DNA of 64,000 nt from a virus: IMG/VR virus record IMGVR_UViG_3300011113_000257, positions 1-64,000 of that record. One strand, 5' to 3'. Under the pieces are notes generated by a model. That model did no database searches. It was not told where the DNA came from and saw only the letters and a program-made list of their open reading frames with translations. How positions within the stretch are numbered: the stretch's first letter is position 1; each line of letters starts with the position of its first letter. The translations under genes and the position numbers were made by a program. Positions 58,122-64,000 of this stretch are shown in pieces.

Positions 58122-58122
58122 T

Positions 58123-58311
58123 TTAGAGTTCTTGCTCCCACTTTTCGATGTCAAACATTTCCCAGATTTCATCATCTGTGAAATTTTCCTTCAACCAAAT
58201 AGCGGTGCGCTTTTGGACTACTGGGTTTTCGTCTACTGGCTTAGCAGTTCCGAAGATGCTACCCATAAGGGCTTGGTATGCGTGTGCGTTTGCTTCATGC
58301 GGTTTGTTCAT
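58123..58311 (-). CDS. Unknown small protein
   Basis: 62 residues: MNKPHEANAHAYQALMGSIF, then FTDDEIWEMFDIEKWEQ. The start overlaps the previous stop (ATGA). Last gene of a four-gene operon with the glycosylase-family protein. Confidence 0.65.
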   Translation of the reverse strand: MNKPHEANAHAYQALMGSIFGTAKPVDENPVVQKRTAIWLKENFTDDEIWEMFDIEKWEQEL

Positions 58312-58772
58312 ACTCCTACGGTAACACGAGGCACTGACATTTCTTCAGGTGTCCAAATGTAGGGGAGGTCACTTGGCGTATCGGGAAAAAATTCAGAGTA
58401 GTACTCAGGGGCTTTGCGCAAGAGATTCGAGCGGTGCGATTCGTGGAACCGTGAGTTCCCGATGAACCAAGGCAAGCCTTCGTACCGCTTACCTTGCACC
58501 GTTAGGTCTCGCATCTTCTCGATGAAGTACGGTAGCAGGTTGTCGACATACCCTCTCCGTTTCCACTCCAGCGACATTATTGAACCGTAGTACGCGAGTG
58601 CGAACTCGTGCCCACGCCACATCTTGGTCGCAGGGTGGTTGACCCAACCCGTTGTCTCGCCGTTGAGCGCCATCAGTATTTGCTTGGTCTCAACCCGTTG
58701 CTTCCCGAGCCGTCGGTAGTCCAATACCCTCGCCGTCTTTTCAAAATCGGCGTATGGCAGGAACGTCTGCAT
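58308..58772 (-). CDS. Pyrimidine dimer glycosylase-family (Pyr_excise) protein
   Basis: 154 residues from ATG 58772, inside TAATG with the previous gene; the longer frame to 58829 is unlikely. MQTFLPYADFEKTARVLDYR, RLGKQRVETKQILMAL and VNHPATKMWRGHEFALAYYG match the Pyr_excise family (pfam03013), homologous in part to T4 endonuclease V. Might repair or recognise DNA. Whether it has glycosylase activity is uncertain, since many members lack assay data. Confidence 0.75.
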   Translation of the reverse strand: MQTFLPYADFEKTARVLDYRRLGKQRVETKQILMALNGETTGWVNHPATKMWRGHEFALAYYGSIMSLEWKRRGYVDNLLPYFIEKMRDLTVQGKRYEGLPWFIGNSRFHESHRSNLLRKAPEYYSEFFPDTPSDLPYIWTPEEMSVPRVTVGV

Positions 58773-58933
58773 TAGCCCTCGCCGTTCTCTCGAACTAGCG
58801 CGATGGCTCTCGCCATGCCTGCAGACCAACCGTCGTTAAACGCGACATCCGTCTCGTCCATTTCCTCAGCGTCCGTCATGTCTTCTTCGGTTACCCGTTC
58901 CCACTCCTCCATTAAAATTTCTAATAGTGTCAT
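58772..58933 (-). CDS. Small acidic helical protein
   Basis: 53 residues from ATG 58933, overlapping the previous stop by ATGA. MTLLEILMEEWERVTEEDMT, then DGWSAGMARAIALVRENGEG. Function unknown; cotranscribed with the glycosylase-family gene. Confidence 0.65.
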   Translation of the reverse strand: MTLLEILMEEWERVTEEDMTDAEEMDETDVAFNDGWSAGMARAIALVRENGEG

Positions 58934-59091
58934 GTGGTCACGCCCGCTAACGCCCACGCCTTCTTGAGGTCGCGGTCGAAGTCGCGTTGCAACTTATCCC
59001 ACGCCGTTTCGTCAAAAAGGATTGGGTGCGCCTCTTGCTTATTTCTGCTAAGCACTCGCCGTATAAAAGATTTCAGTTCCGTGTAGTTCAT
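58930..59091 (-). CDS. Small unknown protein
   Basis: 53 residues from ATG 59091 with GGAGGAG. MNYTELKSFIRRVLSRNKQE and FDRDLKKAWALAGVTT. First gene of the four-gene operon. It contains a variant of the recurring AAAGATTTCAG element in its coding sequence. Confidence 0.65.
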   Translation of the reverse strand: MNYTELKSFIRRVLSRNKQEAHPILFDETAWDKLQRDFDRDLKKAWALAGVTT

Positions 59092-59151
59092 GTTCTTGCT
59101 CCTCCTTTGTTTTGCGGGGCACGCCGTGTGCCTCGCCGTCGTGATGTATTA

Positions 59152-59180
59152 ACTTTATGATAAAAGTTTCTAGATGTCAA
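59152..59180 (-). promoter_or_regulatory. Promoter for 59091 operon plus 5' hairpin
   Basis: -35 TTGACA (59175-59180), 17-nt spacer, -10 TAAAGT (59152-59157). Hairpin GGCAC-ACGGC-GTGCC at 59118-59132. It overlaps the end of the 59170 gene. Confidence 0.65.
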
Positions 59181-59454
59181 GCGCGTACTCTGGGAGTTCC
59201 ATCCCTGCCCCAACTAACGCGCGCCGTATTAAACCTTGCTGACGCGAAGTTGTCTGCGAGTATTTATCTACGTTCAGATAAGTAACCTGACGTTTTTCTG
59301 TGTTTATACTAGCCATCCGTGTTGAGTAAGAGTAGATGTCGTAGATGATGTCGCCACCAGCGTCGCACCATTTCGAGGCTCTCATGCTGTGACCGTGCTT
59401 GAATGGTTTGAATGCTGGAATAAATTCTTCTGCAATTTCTTTGTAACTAGGCAT
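59170..59454 (-). CDS. Unknown protein
   Basis: 94 residues. MPSYKEIAEEFIPAFKPFKH, then beta-rich sequence with NVDKYSQTTSRQQG. No domain recognised. Own promoter at 59497. Confidence 0.6.
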   Translation of the reverse strand: MPSYKEIAEEFIPAFKPFKHGHSMRASKWCDAGGDIIYDIYSYSTRMASINTEKRQVTYLNVDKYSQTTSRQQGLIRRALVGAGMELPEYALDI

Positions 59455-59496
59455 TTTTATTTCCCTTCCCGTTGATGTGTCTCACCAACAAGAACC

Positions 59497-59525
59497 ATTC
59501 TATCATACCAACCTGACATTCGCAA
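59497..59525 (-). promoter_or_regulatory. Promoter for 59454 gene plus 5' hairpin
   Basis: -35 TTGCGA (59520-59525), 17-nt spacer ATGTCAGGTTGGTATGA, -10 TAGAAT (59497-59502). An imperfect hairpin GTTGGTG/CATCAAC is at 59471-59489. Confidence 0.65.
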
Positions 59526-59539
59526 CTTAAGGCACGCCA

Positions 59540-59839
59540 TTAGATTTCTTCAGTGTCTTCCATTAGTTCAGGAAGATTTTCCTCAACCATCTCCCAGAAG
59601 GTATCAAAAATTTCGATATTCTCTCGAACCTCTTCAACGGGTGCATCGTATTCAATGGTAACGATTTCGTGGACGTGCTCTTCGTCTTCCTCAACGTGGT
59701 GAGTTCGAAACACATAGTCACCGTCTTCGGTGATTAGGTAATTAATAAACATCACGGAGCACTCAGATGTGAGCGCGACTTGGTATGTCTCGGTTAGGGG
59801 GTCGTAGATAGGACAGCAAGCAGAAATGATGTCGTGCAT
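59540..59839 (-). CDS. Acidic small protein
   Basis: 99 residues if started at ATG 59839 (AAAGGG 7 nt upstream); an upstream ATG at 59893 would lie on a leaderless transcript. Sequence CCPIYDPLTETYQVALTSEC and an acidic tail. No domain recognised. Confidence 0.55.
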   Translation of the reverse strand: MHDIISACCPIYDPLTETYQVALTSECSVMFINYLITEDGDYVFRTHHVEEDEEHVHEIVTIEYDAPVEEVRENIEIFDTFWEMVEENLPELMEDTEEI

Positions 59840-59899
59840 GTAGTGCCCTTTTTTGATGACACGGCTTGGGTGAATGTTGTTCGGTTTGTTCATACTAGC

Positions 59900-59928
59900 A
59901 GTATTGCACATCCGTCTGACATTTCCAA
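59900..59928 (-). promoter_or_regulatory. Promoter for 59839 gene
   Basis: -35 TTGGAA (59923-59928), 17-nt spacer ATGTCAGACGGATGTGC, -10 AATACT (59900-59905). The ATG at 59893 is 6 nt after it. Confidence 0.6.
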
Positions 59929-60004
59929 ATCGGGCTCAGGGCACACCGTTTAAAAAATTTCAGTTTTGAGTTTGCACGGATGGATTTTGCGGTCCTAGCC
60001 CGGA

Positions 60005-60060
60005 AAATATAAAAAGGAGGCGGGTGGCCTGGGCGGCTCTTCCAGGCTAAGCGGTTTAAC
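60005..60060 (-). terminator. Hairpins ending the 60064 operon
   Basis: CGGTT/AACCG (near 60050-60060) and GCCTGG/CCAGGC stems followed by CCTCCTTTTTAT. Probably a rather weak terminator. Confidence 0.5.
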
Positions 60061-60063
60061 CGT

Positions 60064-60141
60064 TTAAAAGATTGCGTCAACAATCAGGGCGGCTAGAATA
60101 AGCGCCCCGAGAAATGCAAAAGGAAATTTAAACTCGCTCAT
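60064..60141 (-). CDS. Single-helix membrane microprotein (25 aa)
   Basis: 25 residues: MSEFKFPFAFLGALILAALI and VDAIF. One transmembrane helix. Start overlaps the previous gene (14 nt). Short, but the reading frame, overlap and hydrophobicity fit a real product. Confidence 0.5.
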   Translation of the reverse strand: MSEFKFPFAFLGALILAALIVDAIF

Positions 60142-60295
60142 CGGTCATCTCGGCGGTCAGCATCTTAACCAGTTCCGTTGCGCGGTTGGCTCTTGCGGTT
60201 ACGCGGATGTGCTCTTCGCGGGTCTTCGCAAGCGGGATGTCTGCGGTTAGGTCACGGGCTAATTCTTCGGCGACTGCTAATAAGTTATTTGTCAT
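60128..60295 (-). CDS. Small helical protein
   Basis: 55 residues from ATG 60295 inside the end of the 60285 gene. MTNNLLAVAEELARDLTADI and a helical end (ATELVKMLTAEMTDERV). Function unknown. Confidence 0.55.
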   Translation of the reverse strand: MTNNLLAVAEELARDLTADIPLAKTREEHIRVTARANRATELVKMLTAEMTDERV

Positions 60296-61268
60296 CAGGG
60301 CTCGCCGCCTGGTCTTCTGAGGCTGCATCCGTTATTATATTTTCCGGGCGGTCATCAGGATTGGATACAATCACGGCATCCGTTATCTCGTAGGTGGCTA
60401 CATCCGTTGGTGTTTCTTCCGGGGACAGGACGCTATAAACGCTCGCCGCTCCTGCAGCAAGCCGTTGCAATCTTTCAGCAACAATGACATGTGGCGGTCG
60501 CGCATCGTTGACTTCGACATCAACGCTAAGTTCCATTCCTCCGCGCACGCCCGCACGGTCGAGAATCTCCGTCGCCGCTTTTAACTTAACGGGTTCAGAC
60601 TCAGCGTTCTCCATCATATCTTCTAGAACGTCGACTGCATACGGTGCGGCTTGGATGAGTTTGCGTCTCGCCCGTTCTACATCTTCGCCCGGTTTGCGGA
60701 CGGACTTTAAGTGGGCTCGGCACAAGCCGTCATCTTTGAGGCGACCAGATGCCCACAACATACAGCGCAAGCCGTCATCCTTGATAGTTCGGCATCGCGT
60801 CGGGAGAACTGCGGGTTGCTTTCTTTCGCTCGCCGTTGGTTCGTTTTGTTCCGCTACCCACTTACGGGTCGCGCCGATAACCCAAGGCGGAGAAATCTTC
60901 ATGGCGTTGTCATCAAGCAGGAGGTCAACACCCGTTAGGTAATCTGAATTATTATTTGAACCGTCAACTAAAAGCGGTCGCTTCTCAACGAGTGAGAGGA
61001 CACGCCGTTCGCGCATTGCCTCTGGAGACCGTGCGGCTATCATACCCGTTGGGTTACCCGTTGCGTCGTAAACGGAATCCCAGTTGTAATGGGCTCGCCG
61101 TAATAGGGAGCGGTTGTCGTAGGTGTCGTCGCACACGCCCCGTTCGTGCTCTATGATACCGAGTTCGGAAAGGTCGGGGCGTAGGTCTAGCGGTGTATCA
61201 AGGCGTGGCGCTCTATCCGTTGGGTCATCTTTGGGACCCTCGGAATCAAACTTTATAACTTCTGTCAT
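60285..61268 (-). CDS. Putative small terminase subunit-like protein
   Basis: 327 residues. C-terminal half with KLIQAAPYAVDVLEDMMENA, VKLKAATEILDRAGVRGG and ELSVDVEVND resembles terminase small subunits of actinophages. A Cys/His cluster (CRTIKDDGLRC, GLCRAHL) in the middle may bind zinc. The large subunit is not in the window and the portal is 25 kb away, so the assignment is tentative. Confidence 0.45.
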   Translation of the reverse strand: MTEVIKFDSEGPKDDPTDRAPRLDTPLDLRPDLSELGIIEHERGVCDDTYDNRSLLRRAHYNWDSVYDATGNPTGMIAARSPEAMRERRVLSLVEKRPLLVDGSNNNSDYLTGVDLLLDDNAMKISPPWVIGATRKWVAEQNEPTASERKQPAVLPTRCRTIKDDGLRCMLWASGRLKDDGLCRAHLKSVRKPGEDVERARRKLIQAAPYAVDVLEDMMENAESEPVKLKAATEILDRAGVRGGMELSVDVEVNDARPPHVIVAERLQRLAAGAASVYSVLSPEETPTDVATYEITDAVIVSNPDDRPENIITDAASEDQAASPDDK

Positions 61269-61383
61269 GCCTCGCCGTTCAATAAAAAATTTCAGTTATC
61301 GTCTCACAATGTGGAACGATTGCTCGCCGTTAAAAAATTTCAGTTTTGCGGGCGGGGAAGCCGCCGCTGCCTGGAAGTTGTAA

Positions 61384-61599
61384 CTATTTTTTCTTGGGGG
61401 CGGGAGTCGCCGTCTTCTTTTTGGCAGGTGCCTTTTTAGCCGGGGCTTTCTTGGCTGGTGCCTTTGTTGCGGATGGTGCAACAACTGGGGCTGGGGCTGG
61501 GGTGGTGTCTAGGAAACGACCCTTTTTGTCGCGTGGCATTTTCTCGGCGGCTTTGCGTCGTGCGCGGGAGCCAAGAAGTTCTTTTAATTTTTTAAGCAT
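61384..61599 (-). CDS. Lys/Ala/Pro-rich histone H1-like protein
   Basis: 71 residues. Basic helical start (MLKKLKELLGSRARRKAAEK) followed by a K/A/P-rich tail (APAKKAPAKKAPAKKKTA) like linker-histone C-termini. Likely nonspecific DNA binding. The phage also encodes a deacetylase-like enzyme, so regulated acetylation is an open possibility. Confidence 0.65.
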   Translation of the reverse strand: MLKKLKELLGSRARRKAAEKMPRDKKGRFLDTTPAPAPVVAPSATKAPAKKAPAKKAPAKKKTATPAPKKK

Positions 61600-61612
61600 T
61601 GGGAGTTCCGTT

Positions 61613-61834
61613 CTAGTTCTTTGTGATGGAGGCGGAGTTTGAGTCGCCGACCTGTGTGGATGCGATACTGGACAAAACGGACAAAAGGGCAGCGCCGAGG
61701 GAAACCTTTAGGGTGTCTACGGTTGCGATGGTAAAGATGCCAGCCATGTCTGAACCGACAAGGGCAATGAAGGTTTGGGCAAAGGTTTTAATCGCTCTTT
61801 CGGCGAGGTCGTTCAAGAACTTTTTATTATACAT
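61613..61834 (-). CDS. Holin (r1t/Lactococcus family-like)
   Basis: 73 residues. Motif AIKTFAQTFIALVG, then DTLKVSLGAALLSVLSSIAS as the second helix, and a short polar tail (TQVGDSNSASITKN), matching the r1t-type holin pattern. It would permeabilise the host membrane for lysis. SD CGGAG before the ATG at 61834. No endolysin is adjacent. Confidence 0.8.
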   Translation of the reverse strand: MYNKKFLNDLAERAIKTFAQTFIALVGSDMAGIFTIATVDTLKVSLGAALLSVLSSIASTQVGDSNSASITKN

Positions 61835-61874
61835 AAAATGTCTCCGTTGTCAAATCCAGCGTGTGTATCTTTTA

Positions 61875-61900
61875 TAACGATTAGATAACAAGATGATAAC
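61875..61900. repeat. GATAAC repeat operator-like site 3
   Basis: ATAACGATTAGATAACAAG and a third GATAAC copy overlap the probable holin promoter (-35 TTATCA, -10 TATAAA on the minus strand). Similar pairs occur at 40828 and 57979. Confidence 0.5.
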
Positions 61901-61974
61901 GGTTTAAATCTCGGACGATTTTTTTGGCGCGTGGAGAGAGTGGCGAGCCGTTTTGCCCCTTCTATAAAGAGAAC

Positions 61975-62040
61975 CCCATAAAATAAGGGTTTTCTAGTAA
62001 CTAAGTATTATACACTTTTAGCCCTAAAAAAGTGTTTATA
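61975..62040 (-). terminator. Two hairpins after the 62056 gene
   Basis: CACTTTT-AGCCCT-AAAAAAGTG and AACCCC/GGGGTT-type stems with flanking A/T runs. They end the transcript of the 62056-63009 block. Confidence 0.65.
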
Positions 62041-62055
62041 TTTGGGCGTGTCGCA

Positions 62056-62151
62056 TCACTTTTCTGGGTTCAGAACTGCCCAGACTGCCCAAGCACAGAC
62101 TCCAACACCGATAGCCAATCCGACAACTAATCCAACTAGAAACTCAAACAT
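62056..62151 (-). CDS. Single-helix membrane microprotein (31 aa)
   Basis: 31 residues: MFEFLVGLVVGLAIGVGVCA and WAVWAVLNPEK. One long transmembrane helix. TAATG overlap with the previous gene. Possibly involved in lysis timing next to the holin. Confidence 0.6.
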   Translation of the reverse strand: MFEFLVGLVVGLAIGVGVCAWAVWAVLNPEK

Positions 62152-62624
62152 TAGACTTCCTCTCTACATTCCTGACATAATAAAGCATCATACCCTGTTG
62201 CGTATGACGTGGCGTGTCCGCTCTTAGTTACAGGAACGGGAGTCACAATCTCGTCAACTTTTCCGCATCTGTCGCACTTCAAATCAACAATCCATTCTGC
62301 TGATTTACCTGACATTATCAAGGCACTCAATCCGCGACTCAAGGCGTGCATAGCCCCACCACCCACAGTCCTGCGTAGGAATGCGCGAGTATCGTCAACT
62401 TCTAGAACTGCTCTAGGAGATTTGCAAGGGCAGTCCAACCGAGAAGGCTTACACATAATTTCCCCAGCAATTTCCTTATGTCGTGACATTCCGTGCCCAC
62501 AGATACAGATTCGGCTATCCCTGACTTTTCCCCTCTGCTTGTGAGCATTGTCGGTTATTACTGCCATATCAGGGTCAACCCCAATGGCTATCAAAGCATT
62601 TCTTGCACTGTCGTCAGTCGTCAT
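62151..62624 (-). CDS. Zinc-binding protein with four Cys clusters
   Basis: 157 residues from ATG 62624. Cys/His sets RICICGHGMSRH, DCPCKS, LKCDRCGKVDE and LLCQECREEV suggest two or more zinc sites. Overlaps the previous gene by 11 nt. No family recognised. Confidence 0.65.
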   Translation of the reverse strand: MTTDDSARNALIAIGVDPDMAVITDNAHKQRGKVRDSRICICGHGMSRHKEIAGEIMCKPSRLDCPCKSPRAVLEVDDTRAFLRRTVGGGAMHALSRGLSALIMSGKSAEWIVDLKCDRCGKVDEIVTPVPVTKSGHATSYATGYDALLCQECREEV

Positions 62625-62814
62625 AATTTTCCATTTCTTTGGATAGGTTTTCCGCAATCTCGATAAAAGTCATTTCATCCTCGATGCTCTTTTTTAACTC
62701 GGAGTAGAGCCCTAGCATGGCTTGCGTTTTCTTAAAATTAAGGTATGATGTATAGCCCACCACAGCCAGTCCTGCACCCAAAAAGGCACTCAGTCCTACG
62801 AGCAAATATTCCAT
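62614..62814 (-). CDS. Single-pass membrane protein
   Basis: 66 residues from ATG 62814 (a TTG one codon upstream is an alternative). MEYLLVGLSAFLGAGLAVVG membrane helix, then a coiled-coil-like cytoplasmic part with LYSELKKSIEDEMTFIE. Could be a spanin- or Rz-like lysis protein, but this is only shape. Confidence 0.6.
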   Translation of the reverse strand: MEYLLVGLSAFLGAGLAVVGYTSYLNFKKTQAMLGLYSELKKSIEDEMTFIEIAENLSKEMENYDD

Positions 62815-62817
62815 CAA

Positions 62818-63009
62818 CTAATCCCCATCTCTAGTCTCCAACAATACTTCCTTAACCCCGTGACTGTCAAGCAGTGACTTCACAACTTCCTTAGCCTTGA
62901 CTTCCCATCTGTCTTTTTCTTCCTGACTTAAATCATTCATACCATTTGGGAACCAATATCTCAGGGTATCGTCCACGAAATTCTCGTAGGCTCGCTTCAT
63001 CCGACTCAC
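62818..63009 (-). CDS. Small acidic-basic helical protein
   Basis: 63 residues from a GTG at 63009 with AAGGAG. MSRMKRAYENFVDDTLRYWF and KAKEVVKSLLDSHGVKEVL. Function unknown; it lies beside the putative origin. Confidence 0.6.
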   Translation of the reverse strand: MSRMKRAYENFVDDTLRYWFPNGMNDLSQEEKDRWEVKAKEVVKSLLDSHGVKEVLLETRDGD

Positions 63010-63445
63010 ACTAACTCCTTAAAGTTATCCACAGGCGCACCCTGATTCCAACTATAGTACCGACTATAACATAAAAAAACTAAACATTAAACATAAAACA
63101 TAAAAGTCAACTATATTTTACCAACCCCCCTAAGCGCACGCATACGCGCGTATGGAAAATATAGTTAACTTTTATGTATGGTGTATAGTTATTTTAGTGT
63201 TACTAGTCAGATTATTTTATCCGAAAATATTTTTTTCTGCTAGTAACTTACCACTTCGACTCATTTCGACCCGAAACTAAACATTAAAAAACCATACACT
63301 ATAAACCATACACTAAACATAAAAGTCGACTATATTTCCCAGACCAAAATCACAAATCCAACACAAAGTTATCCACAGCCCTTACCTCAAAAATTGCCAC
63401 ATCACCCCCCTTGACAGACCCAAATCCAAGGAGTAACCTACCGAT
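63010..63445. other. Putative replication origin region
   Basis: 436 noncoding, AT-rich bases between divergent transcription units. Two identical AAAGTTATCCACAG elements (63021-63034 and 63365-63378) contain perfect DnaA boxes (TTATCCACA). In between, three 21-22-bp copies of ACATAAAAGTCAACTATATT lie at 63098-63119 (direct), 63156-63177 (inverted) and 63317-63337 (direct). A perfect 14-bp palindrome CATACGCGCGTATG sits at 63141-63154. Iterons, DnaA boxes and AT-richness are origin hallmarks. Confidence 0.65.
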
Positions 63446-63754
63446 ATGAATTCTGAAATATACCTGACTCTTGAAGAGTACAACGATTTTGTGTCACAGG
63501 CACATGCTCAATATATGATAAACCGTCTGCAACATACTCCGTCAGACACCTACAAAAAGTATCATCCGTCTGACCTTGCAATCGAAACCGCATCATTCTT
63601 TGAAGCGTCCTATTTAGTGCTTGACTCCTATCTAGATATAATCACAGCACGACTACGCGCAGAGAGAGAAGCAAAACAAGAACCCGTAGAACCATTCTTT
63701 GACCACAAACCAACCAAGCCAAAGAAGGAAAGAAAGCAAGTAAAAGAGAAATGA
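63446..63754 (+). CDS. Unknown protein beside origin
   Basis: 102 residues. MNSEIYLTLEEYNDFVSQAH, a helical middle and a basic Pro/Lys tail (HKPTKPKKERKQVKEK). SD CAAGGAG. First rightward gene after the origin; may be early or replication-related. Confidence 0.65.
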   Translation: MNSEIYLTLEEYNDFVSQAHAQYMINRLQHTPSDTYKKYHPSDLAIETASFFEASYLVLDSYLDIITARLRAEREAKQEPVEPFFDHKPTKPKKERKQVKEK

Positions 63755-63837
63755 GATATTTAATGAAAAAAATTAAACTAATAAAAACCAACCGACTCCT
63801 AAAAAAGCACGTTGGTAAATCAACTTACTGGGATTAA
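63751..63837 (+). CDS. Basic microprotein (28 aa)
   Basis: 28 residues, ATGA overlap with the previous gene: MRYLMKKIKLIKTNRLLKKH and VGKSTYWD. Strongly basic. Plausible but short. Confidence 0.4.
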   Translation: MRYLMKKIKLIKTNRLLKKHVGKSTYWD

Positions 63838-63849
63838 GTAGGAGAACTA

Positions 63850-63999
63850 ATGACACATATGATTTCGGTAGGGACACACGAATTATTACTAAACCTGTTT
63901 GAGGAAAAGATAGACCTAGAAACATTTAAGAATCTTTCTAATCTACCTGAAGAAGAACTCAACGCAATTTTAGAACTCTTATTAGAAACAGGTTGCTAA
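63850..63999 (+). CDS. Small leucine-rich helical protein
   Basis: 49 residues from ATG 63850 with GTAGGAG upstream. MTHMISVGTHELLLNLFEEK and LPEEELNAILELLLETGC. It ends at the window edge with TAA, complete. Function unknown. Confidence 0.55.
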   Translation: MTHMISVGTHELLLNLFEEKIDLETFKNLSNLPEEELNAILELLLETGC

Positions 64000-64000
64000 A

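Overview
The window looks like part of a large tailed-phage genome with a long flexible tail (siphovirus type). It encodes an HK97-type major capsid protein, a maturation-protease polyprotein, a portal, a tail tube protein, a tape measure and two tail-assembly chaperone frames joined by a probable -1 frameshift. Several virion proteins resemble those of phages of Actinobacteria, so an actinobacterial host is my best guess, but it rests on remembered family resemblance and not on a search. No terminase large subunit, endolysin, integrase, DNA polymerase or CRISPR array is visible, so the genome clearly continues beyond the window.

Layout. (1) Positions 1-36823, all leftward: the virion module. 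In transcription order it holds a small zinc finger, an HTH protein, unknowns, a DUF1360-type membrane protein, the portal, a head-associated protein, a 3827-residue giant with a DEDDh exonuclease domain and a kinase-like C-terminus, two small structural proteins, a 1735-residue protease polyprotein carrying a Dps/ferritin-like domain, the major capsid protein, another virion protein, the tail tube, a connector, a 1411-residue collagen-like fibre with a self-cleaving C-terminal domain, tail completion proteins, chaperones and the tape measure (cut by the window edge). (2) 36824-37271: a noncoding divergent region. (3) 37272-59839: about 55 mostly tiny genes, nearly all leftward. Many have their own promoter, a short hairpin at the mRNA 5' end and a terminator. 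Recognisable members are a histone-deacetylase-like amidohydrolase, a dual-specificity phosphatase, an HslV/proteasome-like peptidase, a MoxR AAA+ ATPase with a VWA/HEXXH partner, a pyrimidine-dimer-glycosylase-family protein, a tRNA-Tyr, a structured RNA and more than a dozen zinc-ribbon microproteins. (4) 60064-63009: a putative small terminase subunit, an H1-like basic protein, an r1t-type holin and small membrane proteins. (5) 63010-63445: an AT-rich repeat region with two perfect DnaA boxes, a likely replication origin, followed by rightward genes to the end.

How it works together. The left arm builds the virion. The central region looks like a takeover arm: many small proteins (zinc ribbons, HTH, phosphatase, deacylase, peptidase, chaperone-like ATPase) made from about 37 similar promoters. 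These have -35 TTGNNA, a 17-18 nt spacer usually carrying TGTCAGG, and -10 TANNNT. Many are followed by a hairpin whose stem sequence varies while a purine-rich five-base loop recurs. Another repeated element, TAAAAAATTTCAG, lies between many of the transcription units. This modular regulatory array, the Dps domain inside the capsid protease and the multidomain giant protein are the most unusual features. Start codons were chosen from Shine-Dalgarno (SD) sequences and overlaps, and many differ from the longest open frame.
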